Assembly: GCA_031538565.1 (NCBI GenBank)
Contig: JAVKLS010000036.1
Coordinates: 1 to 48,107 of the forward strand
Origin: JASGCK01 sp031538565
GTDB lineage: Bacteria > Pseudomonadota > Gammaproteobacteria > Burkholderiales > Burkholderiaceae_C
Length of the DNA stretch: 48,107 nucleotides
Reading direction: 5' to 3'
Shown one piece after another: positions 1-9,216 of the stretch (positions are counted from its first letter, which is position 1; the number at the start of each line of letters is the position of its first letter). Made by a program: the position numbers and the translations under genes. Under the pieces are notes generated by a model, which ran no database searches, was not told where the DNA came from, and was given only the letters and a program-made list of their open reading frames with translations.

Positions 1-2
1 AC

Positions 3-1004
3 AAAAGCATTGGCATTGACTGGACGTGGGAGCGCGGCGACAAGCGCCTGCTTCGCACACGCGCAGCCACCGAGGCCGCCAACGCCTCCGCACAAGATTT
101 AGTCGGCGCACAAGTGCAACAAAAATTACTGGCAAGCAATGCGTTTTTCGATTTGCTTGGAGCGCAAAACGCCGCGCAGCAAATCAGCGCCATGACCGAC
201 AGCGCCAAACAGTTGGCCGATATTGCCAGCAAGCGACTTGCGGCAGGCGATCTCTCCGCGCAAGACGCCACGCGCAGCGCCATCGAGTCGCAGCGCGCAC
301 AAAACGATCTCGCATTAGCCCAGCAAAATCGCGCCCAAGCGGCGCTAAAGCTGGGTTTGATTGTGGGGTTGCACAACCCCGATCTGGTTGCGCTTGCTAG
401 TCCATCCGCCCCTGCCGCCAACACGCCCGCCGCGCCAGCGCTTACCGACGAAGGTCTTGCCACTTTGCTTGACAAACACCCCGACGTGCAAGCCGCACAG
501 GCGCGAACGCTGGCCGCCAAAGCGCAGTTGGACGGCGCCTTGGCGTTGCAAAAAAATGACGTCACTCTGGGCACGGCTTTTGACAACTTCCCAGGCACAT
601 CCACGCGCCTGTTGACTTTTAAGATGCAAATTCCGCTGCAACTAGGTGCACTAGGCGGCTACGCCTATCAAGGTGAAATTGCAAAGACTGAATCACAGCT
701 GATCATTGCCGAAGCTGCGCTAGAGCGCGCGCGGCAAGCGACCCGTAGCGAGATTTTGCAGCTGTACCAAAACCTCACCAGCAGCCAACAACGTGCCGTC
801 AATTACGCAAGCAACATCGCGCAAGCAGCTAAACAAGTGACTGACCAAGCCGAGCTTGCATACAACAAAGGCGCGCTCTCGCTAACCGACTTACTAGAGG
901 CCAGGCGCACTTGGCGGCTCACCGCGCTAGAGGCCATTGCCGCACAAACCGATTTTGATAAAGCCCGCACCGCGTGGGATCTTCGTTTTAAAGCCGTACC
1001 ATGA
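3..1004 (+). CDS. Outer membrane factor of RND metal efflux (CzcC/TolC family), 5'-truncated
   Basis: The open frame runs in from the window edge, so the N-terminus is missing; 333 residues are visible. The first residues read KSIGIDWTWERGDKR, a pattern typical of CzcC-type outer membrane factors just before the first long helix. The rest is Ala/Gln/Leu-rich helical heptad sequence (two helical-hairpin repeats of the TolC fold) with the usual late motif LAYNKGALSLTDLLEARR. Such proteins form the trimeric outer-membrane channel of a tripartite pump. The stop overlaps the start of the downstream membrane fusion gene (ATGA), supporting one czcCBA-type operon. The exact member (CzcC, CnrC, NccC) cannot be decided from this part. 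Confidence 0.88.
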   Translation, partial: KSIGIDWTWERGDKRLLRTRAATEAANASAQDLVGAQVQQKLLASNAFFDLLGAQNAAQQISAMTDSAKQLADIASKRLAAGDLSAQDATRSAIESQRAQNDLALAQQNRAQAALKLGLIVGLHNPDLVALASPSAPAANTPAAPALTDEGLATLLDKHPDVQAAQARTLAAKAQLDGALALQKNDVTLGTAFDNFPGTSTRLLTFKMQIPLQLGALGGYAYQGEIAKTESQLIIAEAALERARQATRSEILQLYQNLTSSQQRAVNYASNIAQAAKQVTDQAELAYNKGALSLTDLLEARRTWRLTALEAIAAQTDFDKARTAWDLRFKAVP

Positions 1005-2191
1005 AAAAAATCCACCTCCTTTTTTGGCGCATCGCCCAATCTGCCGCCGCACTTGGCGCGCTCGTTGGTGCACTCAGCGCTTGCAACGAAACCGCCGCTC
1101 CCAAAGAAGAACCTCCCGCGCCAATTGTGGAAAACCAGCTCATCCGTTTTGCACCCAATCACCCGCAACTGGCTTTGCTTGGCATGAGCGCCGCCGAGGC
1201 CGCTCAAGACATCCACATCGAACTGCCAGCCAAACTTGTGTGGGACGAAGCGCACACGCAGCGCATTTACGCCAGCTTTGCAGGGCGCGTGACCGCCATC
1301 CGCGCCGATGTGGGGCAAGGCGTTGTTGCAGGACAAGCGCTGGCAATCTTGGCGTCACCTGAATTTGGCATGGCTCAAGCCGAAACCGCAAAAGCCCAGG
1401 CCGATGTCGCCCTGACGCAAAAAACCTTGGCGCGGCAAAAAGAATTGTTTGATGCGGGCGTTGTGGCACGCAAGGAGCTCGACAGCGCCGAGGCCGAGGC
1501 CGCACGCGCACGCGCCGAAAGCGATCGCGCCCAAGCGCGCACGCGGTTGTACGGCAACACCAACGCAAACAGCGTCAATCAACAGCTCACACTGACCAGC
1601 AGTTTGGCGGGCGTTGTGGTCGAGCGCAGCATCAATCCTGGACAAGAGCTGCGCCCCGACCAATCGGGCGTGGGCGTGCCGCCTTTGTTTGTCGTCACCA
1701 ATCCGCATAGTTTGTGGGTGCAAATTGATGCGCGTGAATCCGATATCGCTAGCCTCAAAACGGGCAGCGCCTTTGACATTTCTGTGCCAAGCCTTGGCGG
1801 GCAAGTGTTTGCTGCGACCGTGCAAACAGCGAGCGACTTTATTGACCCCGCAACGCGCACCATCAAGGTTCGCGGCTTGATTGCCAACGCGCAGCGCTTG
1901 CTGAAAGCGGAAATGCTGGTAACCGCCCGCATCACGCGGCAAATGCCAAGCGGCAGCGTCTCCATTCCTGCCAGCGCCGCACTACTAAACGGCGCAAAGC
2001 ATTTCGTTTTTACACAGACTGCGACGGGCAAGTTTGAGCGGCGCGAAGTCACGATTGCGTTTGAGGACGCAAAAACAGTTGTCGTTGCAAGCGGATTAAA
2101 AGCAGGTGAGCAAGTTGTGAGCGACAACACCTTGCTACTGGCTAGGCTTTGGCGCTTATCGCAAGACAATGCACAGGACGTTAAAAAATGA
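1001..2191 (+). CDS. RND efflux membrane fusion protein (CzcB/HlyD family), predicted lipoprotein
   Basis: 396 residues. The N-terminus has a basic, hydrophobic signal ending in the lipobox LSAC, with the candidate lipidated cysteine at residue 28, so the protein is probably anchored in the inner membrane facing the periplasm. It then shows the order of a membrane fusion protein: barrel-sandwich half (AGRVTAIRADVGQGVVAGQALA), a long helical hairpin rich in Ala/Glu/Arg, the second half (LTSSLAGVVVERSINPGQEL), and a beta-barrel region. No histidine-rich metal-binding tail is seen. The start is the ATG overlapping the upstream stop, and the gene overlaps the RND gene by 4 nt at its end, so translation is likely coupled across the operon. 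Confidence 0.9.
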   Translation: MKKIHLLFWRIAQSAAALGALVGALSACNETAAPKEEPPAPIVENQLIRFAPNHPQLALLGMSAAEAAQDIHIELPAKLVWDEAHTQRIYASFAGRVTAIRADVGQGVVAGQALAILASPEFGMAQAETAKAQADVALTQKTLARQKELFDAGVVARKELDSAEAEAARARAESDRAQARTRLYGNTNANSVNQQLTLTSSLAGVVVERSINPGQELRPDQSGVGVPPLFVVTNPHSLWVQIDARESDIASLKTGSAFDISVPSLGGQVFAATVQTASDFIDPATRTIKVRGLIANAQRLLKAEMLVTARITRQMPSGSVSIPASAALLNGAKHFVFTQTATGKFERREVTIAFEDAKTVVVASGLKAGEQVVSDNTLLLARLWRLSQDNAQDVKK

Positions 2192-5100
2192 AGCGTCTGA
2201 TTCAATTCGCGCTGCACCAACCGCTGTTTATTGTGTTGGGCTCTGTGCTCTTTGTGTTGGCTGGTTTGTTCGCCTTCAAAAATTTATCGGTCGAAGCCTT
2301 CCCCGATGTCACCGACACGCAAGTCACCGTCATTGCGCTCTATCCTGGGCGTGCTGCCGAAGAGGTAGAGAAACAGGTCACCCTGCCGTTAGAGGTGGCG
2401 CTGTCGGGGCTTCCCAATTCGATTCGTGTGTTTTCCCACACGCAGTTTGGTCTTAGCTTTACCGTGGTGACATACGACGACGACGTGAACGTCAATCTTG
2501 CTCGCCAACAAGTCGGTGAGCGTTTGCGCAGCGTCGATTTGCCGCCAGGCGTCGAGCCCAGCATTGCACCCAACGCAACCCCTGTGGGCGAGATCATGCG
2601 CTATCGCTTAAAGGGCGACGGCTTATCCAGCACCGATTTGCGCACACTAGAGGACTGGGTGGTCGAGCGGGGTATCCGCCAAGTGCCAGGGGTTGCCGAT
2701 GTCGTTGCTATGGGCGGCTCGATCAAGCAATACGAAGTTCAGCCCGACCTGGACAAGCTACGCGCCTACAAACTGACGTTTCAAAATTTATTAGATAGCT
2801 TGGGGCGCGGCAACTCCAATGTGGGCGGAAGCTATGCAGCGCAAGGTGTGCAGCAATACGCCATTCGCGGTCTTGGGCTGTTGCAGTCCTCCGATGACAT
2901 TGGACGCATTGTGGTGGCGGCACGCGGGGGCACGCCTATTTTGATTCGCGACTTGGCCCAGGTTAAAGTGGGGGCCGTACCGCGCTTAGGCGTTGTGGGT
3001 CAGGATGATGATGACGATATCGTCACAGGCATCGTCATCATGCGCAAGGGCGAAAACGCCAGTGTTGTGCTCAAAGCGGTGAAAGAAAAAATTGCCGAGA
3101 TCAACGCCAAAGCGCTGCCTAAAGGTGTACGCATTGAGTCGTTTTATGACCGCACATGGCTGATGTCCAAAACGCTGGGCACGGTGTTTAAAAATTTAAT
3201 TGAGGGCGCACTTCTCGTTTCACTCATCCTCTATGTTTTTCTCTCTAACCTGCGCGCATCGCTGGCGGTTGTGGTGGTGATTCCTTTGTCGTTGCTCGCC
3301 ACATTTTTGGGTCTCAAAATCATGGGCGTGCCCGCCAATTTGCTTAGTCTGGGTGCGATGGACTTTGGCATTATTGTGGACGGCGCGGTCATTGTGGTGG
3401 AAAACATCATGCATCGCTTGGCAGAAAAACGCGACAACCTAGACAACGCCACGCGCCGTGACGTGATTGCCTCCGCAGCAGCAGAAGTTGGCCGCCCCAC
3501 GCTGTTTTCCATGCTCATCATCATCGCCGCTCACGTGCCTATTTTTGCATTGCAGCGGCACGAAGGGCGCATCTTTCAACCAATGGCGCTGTCGGTTGTT
3601 GCGGCGCTAATTGGCTCGCTTATTTTTTCACTGACGCTTGTCCCGCTGCTGGCCTATTGGATGCTTAAAAAAGGCTTGCCGCACGGCGACAACACGGTCG
3701 TCGCGTGGTGCAAGCGCATTTATTCGCCTGCGCTAGATTGGGCGCTATCGCACAGCCGCAAAGTCGTAGTGATTGCGCTTGTGGCCTTTGGCGCATCGTT
3801 AGGCTTGGCCGCGCACTTAGGCTCAGAGTTTTTGCCAGAGCTCAACGAGGGTACGATTTGGGTCAATCTACGCTTGCCCTCCAGCATCTCTAACGAAGAG
3901 GCCACACGGGCGCAGCGGCTCATTCGCAAAGCGCTGCTCTCTGTGCCCGAGGTCAACACCACCGTCTCTAAATCAGGTCAACCCGAAGATGGCACCGATC
4001 CTAAAACCATGTCGATGACTGAAGTGTTTGTGGATTTAAAGCCTGAAGCGCAATGGCGTCCAGGCATGACCAAGACCAAAGTTATTGATGAAATGGATGC
4101 TGCCGTCTCGCGCTTGCCAAGCATGGAGCCCTCGTTTTCACAGCCCATTCGCGATAACGTTTTAGAGTCCATCTCCCAAATTGATGGTCAAATCGTCATC
4201 AAAATTTCAGGCGATAGCTTGGATGATCTACGCACCACAACCGAGGCCATCGAGCGCGAAGTCAAACAAGTTAAAGGGGTCTATCGCTCCGAAATCAACC
4301 GCCAAGGTGAAATCCCGCAGCTCATCATCGATATTGACCGCGACCGTGCGGCGCGCTTGGGTTTGAATGTGCAAGACATCCAAGACGTGATCGAGTCGGC
4401 CCTCGCTGGCAAGGTGGCGACTCAGTTGTGGGAGGGCGAGCGCAAGTTTGCCGTAGCCGTGCGCCTGCCCGCTAGCAAGCGTGAGATTGGGCGCCTAGCA
4501 AGCATCCCCGTCCCCACACCTGATGGCGGCTATGCGGCGCTGGGCTCAGTCACAACAATCCGCGAGACCAGTGGCGCCATGAATATCGCCCGCGAAGCAG
4601 GCCGCCGTACCATGGCGATTGGCATTTTTATTAAAAACCGCGACATGGGATCCGTCGTCGCCGACATGAAAGAGCGCGTAGACAAAAGCGTCAAACTGCC
4701 TGCTGGTTACACCATTGGTTGGAGTGGTGAGTTTGAAAACCAAGAGCGTGCCATGCGGCGCCTAACGATGGTCGTTCCGATTTCGCTGCTGCTCATTTTT
4801 GTGCTGCTGTTCGATGCGTTTAGCTCACTCAAAATGGCAACGCTTGTCTTGCTCAACGTACCACTGGCTTTAATTGGTGGCTTTGTTGCGCTTTTTATTT
4901 TCTCTATCCCGTTGTCTGTATCTGCCGCCATTGGTTTTATTGCGCTATCGGGGCAGTCGGTGCTCAACGGCGTGGTCATGCTCTCGGTCTTTCAACAGCT
5001 GCGCGAGCGCGGCAGCAGCGTCGTAGAGGCCGTCAAAGAGGGCTCTTTGTCACGCCTACGCACCGTACTCATGACGGCGCTGCTGGCGGCGCTGGGCTTG

Positions 5101-5262
5101 CTGCCAATGGCTATCTCTACCGAGATTGGCGCAGAGACACAAAAACCCCTGGCTGTTGTGGTGATTGGTGGGCTGTTTACGGCAACCCTGCTCACGCTGC
5201 TTGTGCTGCCCGTGCTCTATGTGGCGTGGTTTGGACGCGAGGATAATGCCGTAAAAGCCTAG
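2188..5262 (+). CDS. Heavy-metal RND efflux transporter (CzcA/CusA family)
   Basis: 1024 residues, full length for the HME-RND family. This is the proton-driven inner-membrane pump of the tripartite system. It begins with the family-typical amphipathic stretch and first membrane helix (VLGSVLFVLAGLFAFKNLSVEAFPDVTD), then periplasmic porter domains, two sets of membrane helices and a second large periplasmic loop. The fourth-helix proton-relay motif DFGIIVDGAV lies near residues 392-401. That form is associated with pumps for divalent cations (Co/Zn/Cd/Ni), while CusA-type Cu/Ag pumps carry an AIGAMVDAA-like motif, so divalent export is the likelier job. Third gene of the operon; it converges on gyrB with a 26-nt gap. 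No regulator gene is visible in the window. Confidence 0.92.
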   Translation: MKRLIQFALHQPLFIVLGSVLFVLAGLFAFKNLSVEAFPDVTDTQVTVIALYPGRAAEEVEKQVTLPLEVALSGLPNSIRVFSHTQFGLSFTVVTYDDDVNVNLARQQVGERLRSVDLPPGVEPSIAPNATPVGEIMRYRLKGDGLSSTDLRTLEDWVVERGIRQVPGVADVVAMGGSIKQYEVQPDLDKLRAYKLTFQNLLDSLGRGNSNVGGSYAAQGVQQYAIRGLGLLQSSDDIGRIVVAARGGTPILIRDLAQVKVGAVPRLGVVGQDDDDDIVTGIVIMRKGENASVVLKAVKEKIAEINAKALPKGVRIESFYDRTWLMSKTLGTVFKNLIEGALLVSLILYVFLSNLRASLAVVVVIPLSLLATFLGLKIMGVPANLLSLGAMDFGIIVDGAVIVVENIMHRLAEKRDNLDNATRRDVIASAAAEVGRPTLFSMLIIIAAHVPIFALQRHEGRIFQPMALSVVAALIGSLIFSLTLVPLLAYWMLKKGLPHGDNTVVAWCKRIYSPALDWALSHSRKVVVIALVAFGASLGLAAHLGSEFLPELNEGTIWVNLRLPSSISNEEATRAQRLIRKALLSVPEVNTTVSKSGQPEDGTDPKTMSMTEVFVDLKPEAQWRPGMTKTKVIDEMDAAVSRLPSMEPSFSQPIRDNVLESISQIDGQIVIKISGDSLDDLRTTTEAIEREVKQVKGVYRSEINRQGEIPQLIIDIDRDRAARLGLNVQDIQDVIESALAGKVATQLWEGERKFAVAVRLPASKREIGRLASIPVPTPDGGYAALGSVTTIRETSGAMNIAREAGRRTMAIGIFIKNRDMGSVVADMKERVDKSVKLPAGYTIGWSGEFENQERAMRRLTMVVPISLLLIFVLLFDAFSSLKMATLVLLNVPLALIGGFVALFIFSIPLSVSAAIGFIALSGQSVLNGVVMLSVFQQLRERGSSVVEAVKEGSLSRLRTVLMTALLAALGLLPMAISTEIGAETQKPLAVVVIGGLFTATLLTLLVLPVLYVAWFGREDNAVKA

Positions 5263-5288
5263 CCAGGGTGTGTGGGCTTAAACAAAAA

Positions 5289-7856
5289 TCAGGTGTCGAT
5301 ATTCGCCGCCCGCAGCGCGTTGGTTTCAATAAACTCACGGCGCGGCTCGACTTCGTCGCCCATAAGCATGGTAAATACGCGATCAGCTTCGATGCCGTCT
5401 TCAATTTTGACTTGCAAGAGACGGCGCACCTGCGGATCCATGGTGGTTTCCCAAAGTTGCTCAGGGTTCATCTCGCCCAAGCCTTTGTAGCGCTGGCGCC
5501 CAACCGCGCTATCGGCTTGTTGCAAAAGCCAAACCATTGCTTCGCGAAAATCTGTTACTTTTTGCTCTTTTTGGCGCTCGCCCTCGCCGCGATAAATCAC
5601 GCCGCCCACACCAATGAGGCCATTAAACGTATCCGCCGCGCGGCGCAGCGCAGCGTAATCGTTACCGCGCACAAAATCGCTGTGAATGATACTGGGCTTA
5701 GCGTTGCCGTGGATGTAGCGCGTAATGACGAGCTGTAATTTGTCGGTTCGCATATCCACTTCGGCACGAACCACAGCGCGCGCTCCTGTAGTGCTCTCCG
5801 CCGCTTCTAGCGCGGCTTGCATGGTTGCCGCCGACTTCAGCGCCGCGTCCATGTCCTCCAACTGCACCGCCACACCATTGGCAATGGCGCGTAGCGCGTC
5901 GATGTCCATCCAATTAGATAGGCGGTCAATCACGGTTTGCGCCAACTGGTATTGATGTGCAACTTCTGCCAATGCCGCGCCCGTCACCATCGCCCGTCCT
6001 GCGCTTGGCATGAGGCGCGCGCCTTCTAGCGCAACTTTAAGCATGAAAGCATCTAGCTCGTGCGCGTCTTTTAGGTACTGTTCGTGTTTGCCTACTTTAA
6101 CTTTATAAAGTGGCGGCTGCGCAATGTAGATGTGTCCGCGCGCCACCAGCTCGGGCATTTGCCGATAGAAAAAGGTCAGCAACAAAGTGCGAATGTGTGC
6201 ACCATCCACGTCCGCATCGGTCATGATGATGATGCGGTGGTAGCGTAGTTTGTCAATTTTGAAATCGTCCGCACCAATGCCCGTACCCAAGGCGGTGATG
6301 AGAGTCACGATTTCGTTACTAGCAAGTAGTTTTTCGTAACGCGCTTTTTCAACGTTTAGGATTTTGCCGCGCAGCGGAAGAATCGCCTGAAATTTTCGGT
6401 CACGTCCTTGTTTGGCGGAGCCGCCCGCAGAGTCGCCCTCGACTAAATAGACTTCACACAGCGCCGGATCTTTTTCTTGGCAGTCTGCCAGTTTGCCTGG
6501 CAGTCCCATGCCGCCCATGACGGTTTTGCGTGTGGCCTCGCGCGCCTTGCGTGCGGCTTCGCGTGCACGCGCCGAGTCCATAATTTTGCCGCAAATAATT
6601 TTGGCGTCTAGCGGGCGCTCTTCTAAAAACTCGGTCAATGTTTTGGCAACAATTTCCTCAACAGGCGCACGCACCTCGCTAGAGACTAATTTATCTTTGG
6701 TTTGACTGGAAAATTTTGGCTCGGGCACTTTAACCGAGAGCACACAGGCCAAACCTTCACGCATATCTTCGCCACTGACCTCCACCTTGGTTTTTTTGGC
6801 CAGCTCGTTATCGGTAATGTATTTATTGATCACGCGCGTCATCGCGGCGCGCACTCCCGTTAAATGCGTACCGCCATCGCGCTGTGGAATGTTGTTGGTA
6901 AAACAAAGCAGGCTCTCGTTGTAGCCGTCGTTCCACTGCATGGACACTTCTACACCGATGCTGGTGCCAGGGATGCCGCCATAGGTTTCAGATGGACGCT
7001 CACCAAACGCATAAAAGATATTGGAGTGCAAAACCGTTTTGCCTTTATTAATGAACTCCACAAAGCCGCGCACCCCTCCTGCGTAGGCAAAATTATCTTC
7101 ACGTTGGTTTCGTTCATCGACCAGTCGAATCTTGACACCGTTGTTTAAAAAACTGAGCTCGCGCAGGCGTTTGGCAAGAATGTCGTAATGAAAATCAATG
7201 TTGTTAAAAATTTCAGGGTCAGCTAAAAAGTGAACCTCTGTGCCGCGCCGCTCTGTTGTGCCTGTGACGCGCATGGGCGAGATTTCAGCGCCATCCACCA
7301 CTTCAATTGAACGGTTTTGCACAAAGCCTTTGGCAAACTCCATTTCATGTACTTTGCCATCGCGCCGCACCGTTAGGCGCAACCACTGCGACAACGCATT
7401 GACACAGCTAACACCCACACCGTGAAGGCCACCAGACACCTTGTAGCTGTTTTGGTTGAACTTGCCGCCCGCGTGCAGTTCAGTGAGTGCAATTTCCGAC
7501 GCCGAGCGTTTTGGCTCATGCTTATCGTCCATTTTTACACCCGTGGGAATGCCGCGCCCGTTATCAGTCACGCTGATTGAGTTGTCACTGTGAATTGTTA
7601 CAACAATGTCGTCGCAATGACCCGCCAAGGCCTCGTCGATTGAGTTATCAACCACCTCAAACACCAAGTGGTGCAAGCCTGTGCCATCACTGGTATCACC
7701 AATGTACATACCTGGACGCTTACGAACCGCTTCTAAGCCCTCCAAAATTTGAATTGAGCCCTCACCGTACTGGGCAGAATCTAAGGCAGCCTGCTGGGCG
7801 GTTAGCGAGGTCCTCACCGACTCATCGGGCATCGCATTAGTGTTTTCTTCAGACAT
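5289..7856 (-). CDS. gyrB: DNA gyrase subunit B
   Basis: 855 residues from the ATG at 7856; a TTG eight codons upstream would extend the frame but gives no conserved sequence. GyrB supplies the ATPase and TOPRIM parts of gyrase, which introduces negative supercoils. Visible motifs are the GHKL ATPase (EVVDNSIDEAL, DNGRGIP, GGLHGVGVS), the transducer domain, the TOPRIM motifs EGDSAGGSA and DADVDGAHI, and the C-terminal GyrA-binding segment RYKGLGEMNPEQLWETTMDP. The length includes the large insertion in the TOPRIM/tail region typical of Gram-negative GyrB. It is 39 nt downstream of dnaN in the classical dnaA-dnaN-gyrB order. The second GHKL topoisomerase gene at 45663 is parE, not a duplicate gyrB. 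Confidence 0.97.
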   Translation of the reverse strand: MSEENTNAMPDESVRTSLTAQQAALDSAQYGEGSIQILEGLEAVRKRPGMYIGDTSDGTGLHHLVFEVVDNSIDEALAGHCDDIVVTIHSDNSISVTDNGRGIPTGVKMDDKHEPKRSASEIALTELHAGGKFNQNSYKVSGGLHGVGVSCVNALSQWLRLTVRRDGKVHEMEFAKGFVQNRSIEVVDGAEISPMRVTGTTERRGTEVHFLADPEIFNNIDFHYDILAKRLRELSFLNNGVKIRLVDERNQREDNFAYAGGVRGFVEFINKGKTVLHSNIFYAFGERPSETYGGIPGTSIGVEVSMQWNDGYNESLLCFTNNIPQRDGGTHLTGVRAAMTRVINKYITDNELAKKTKVEVSGEDMREGLACVLSVKVPEPKFSSQTKDKLVSSEVRAPVEEIVAKTLTEFLEERPLDAKIICGKIMDSARAREAARKAREATRKTVMGGMGLPGKLADCQEKDPALCEVYLVEGDSAGGSAKQGRDRKFQAILPLRGKILNVEKARYEKLLASNEIVTLITALGTGIGADDFKIDKLRYHRIIIMTDADVDGAHIRTLLLTFFYRQMPELVARGHIYIAQPPLYKVKVGKHEQYLKDAHELDAFMLKVALEGARLMPSAGRAMVTGAALAEVAHQYQLAQTVIDRLSNWMDIDALRAIANGVAVQLEDMDAALKSAATMQAALEAAESTTGARAVVRAEVDMRTDKLQLVITRYIHGNAKPSIIHSDFVRGNDYAALRRAADTFNGLIGVGGVIYRGEGERQKEQKVTDFREAMVWLLQQADSAVGRQRYKGLGEMNPEQLWETTMDPQVRRLLQVKIEDGIEADRVFTMLMGDEVEPRREFIETNALRAANIDT

Positions 7857-7895
7857 GAATAACCTAGGGTGAAAATTCAAAAATAAATGCTTTGG

Positions 7896-9002
7896 TTAGA
7901 TGCGCATAGGCATCACAACATAGCTATAAGTGGCGTTATCGGGCAAGGTAAATAAGGCTGAGCTGTTGCCATCGGAGAGTTCGATGCCAACCATTTCTTG
8001 CGTCATATTGTGTAGCGCATCAATTAGGTATGTGACATTAAAACCAATTTCAATTGCATCGCCCAAGTAGTTAATGTCTAACTCCTCTATCGCCTCCTCT
8101 TGCTCGGTGTTGCTTGAGGCAATACGTAATAAATTAGGTTCAAAATTAAAGCGAACACCTTTAAATTTATCACTCATCAAAATAGCCGTGCGCTGCAAGG
8201 AGGTCAGAAGCGCTTGACGACCAATCATGAGTTTATTTTTGTGTCCTTTTGGAATGACACGGTTGTAATCAGGAAACTTTCCTTCTACTAATTTCGTCAC
8301 AAACTCCATGCTACCAAAATTGAATTTTGCTTGGTTATTAGCAAACTGAATTTCAATTACATCATCACTCTCAGATAGCAAACGCTGCAACTCCAAAACC
8401 GTTTTACGAGGCAAAATAACTTCTTGTTTGGGTACGTCCACTTCTAATTCAGAACTGGAGTACACCAGACGATGGCCATCTGTTGCAACCAGACTCAATT
8501 GCTTACCATCCACCACAAACAAAATACCGTTTAAGTAGTAGCGAATATCTTGCACCGCCATCGCAAACGACACCTGTTGCAAAAGGTTTTTTAACACTTT
8601 TTGTGGAATTGAAAATACACCACCAAACTTCACTGACTCTTGCACCAAAGGAAAGTCTTCTGCTGGCAAAGTTTGTAGCGTAAAGCGACTCTTACCTGCT
8701 TGCAAAACTAACTTATTGTTTTGTGATGATAAAGAAATGATTTGATCACTCGGTAGTGAGCGAAGGATGTCAATTAATTTACGCACATTAACCGTGGTTG
8801 TAAAACCTCCCGCATCCCCCCCCATTGCGCCCGCAGATTTGATCTGGATTTCTAAATCACTAGACACCACTTGCAATTGATCGTCTTTTTTACGAAATAA
8901 AACATTTGCCAAAATAGGCAAGGTATGACGACGCTCAACAATACCTGCAATTGATTGCAAAAGAGCTAAGAACTCGTGTTGCGGTGCTTTAACGATATTC
9001 AT
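7896..9002 (-). CDS. dnaN: DNA polymerase III beta sliding clamp
   Basis: 368 residues, the expected length. The beta clamp is a dimeric ring that tethers polymerase III to DNA. The N-terminus (MNIVKAPQHEFLALLQSIAGIVERRHTLPILANVL) and the C-terminal hydrophobic-cleft segment ending SYVVMPMRI are diagnostic, and three clamp domains follow one another. The base composition is noticeably more AT-rich than gyrB or the genes around it, as also seen for dnaA. It lies 214 nt downstream of dnaA; that spacer holds a terminator-like hairpin and origin-like repeats, so dnaN probably also has its own promoter. Confidence 0.97.
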   Translation of the reverse strand: MNIVKAPQHEFLALLQSIAGIVERRHTLPILANVLFRKKDDQLQVVSSDLEIQIKSAGAMGGDAGGFTTTVNVRKLIDILRSLPSDQIISLSSQNNKLVLQAGKSRFTLQTLPAEDFPLVQESVKFGGVFSIPQKVLKNLLQQVSFAMAVQDIRYYLNGILFVVDGKQLSLVATDGHRLVYSSSELEVDVPKQEVILPRKTVLELQRLLSESDDVIEIQFANNQAKFNFGSMEFVTKLVEGKFPDYNRVIPKGHKNKLMIGRQALLTSLQRTAILMSDKFKGVRFNFEPNLLRIASSNTEQEEAIEELDINYLGDAIEIGFNVTYLIDALHNMTQEMVGIELSDGNSSALFTLPDNATYSYVVMPMRI

Positions 9003-9032
9003 ATGATTCCTTATTAAGGTTACTTTTAAAAA

Positions 9033-9048
9033 TAGTAGTAGTAGTTAG
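9033..9048 (+). repeat. TAG trinucleotide repeat (DnaA-trio-like)
   Basis: Four perfect TAG triplets followed by T and a fifth TAG, immediately upstream of the dnaN start codon region. DnaA-trios in known origins are near-repeats of TAG on the strand along which the DnaA filament extends. Seen directly; function inferred. Confidence 0.5.
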
Positions 9049-9077
9049 AGGGTTGTTACTTTTGTTAATAACTAAAA

Positions 9078-9110
9078 TTTTCTATTTAAATCAAATACTT
9101 AAATAGAAAA
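9078..9110. repeat. 12-bp perfect inverted repeat, A/T-rich, 9-nt loop
   Basis: The arms TTTTCTATTTAA and TTAAATAGAAAA are exact reverse complements around the loop ATCAAATAC. Each arm has a single C or G. There is no adjoining T-run of the kind that follows a GC-rich terminator stem, so it is more likely a binding site or an easily melted element than a classical terminator. Confidence 0.6.
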
Positions 9111-9175
9111 ATCATTGTTGAAAAAAGACAGGGCTTTAGGGATGGATTGTAGTTAAGTTTTTTAAATGACCAATC

Positions 9176-9206
9176 AAAAAGGATAACCAGTCGTTATCCT
9201 TTTTTT
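9176..9206 (-). terminator. Rho-independent terminator after dnaA (bidirectional shape)
   Basis: A 7-bp stem (GGATAAC/GTTATCC) with a 5-nt loop is flanked by A5 on one side and T-runs on the other, so it can terminate in either direction. It lies just downstream of the dnaA stop, between dnaA and dnaN, implying that dnaN is not simply co-transcribed with dnaA. Confidence 0.7.
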
Positions 9207-9213
9207 ATCCACA
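9205..9213 (+). promoter_or_regulatory. DnaA box TTATCCACA
   Basis: Exact match to the high-affinity DnaA box, four bases from the dnaA stop codon region. With the boxes at 10636 and 10683 it places perfect or near-perfect DnaA sites on both sides of dnaA. Confidence 0.7.
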
Positions 9214-9216
9214 AAC

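Larger units (their letters stand above)
9003..9216. other. dnaA-dnaN spacer: AT-rich candidate origin element with DnaA-trio-like repeats
   Basis: This 214-nt spacer has no gene. Read on the dnaA-coding (minus) strand it contains, in order: a DnaA box (9205-9213), a terminator hairpin (9176-9206), an AT-only inverted repeat (9078-9110), a DnaA-box-like TGTTAATAA on the plus strand (9063-9071, one mismatch), a short GC cluster (9049-9052), and four consecutive TAG triplets on the plus strand (9033-9044) followed by TTAG and an AT-rich run. Box, GC cluster, trinucleotide repeats and AT-rich tract in that order resembles the basal unwinding system described for Bacillus subtilis oriC. That it works as an origin here is inference. 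Confidence 0.4.

Noticed and set aside
7857..7880. Eight-codon upstream extension of gyrB from a TTG
   Set aside because: The ATG at 7856 gives a normal start and the added residues are not conserved in character.
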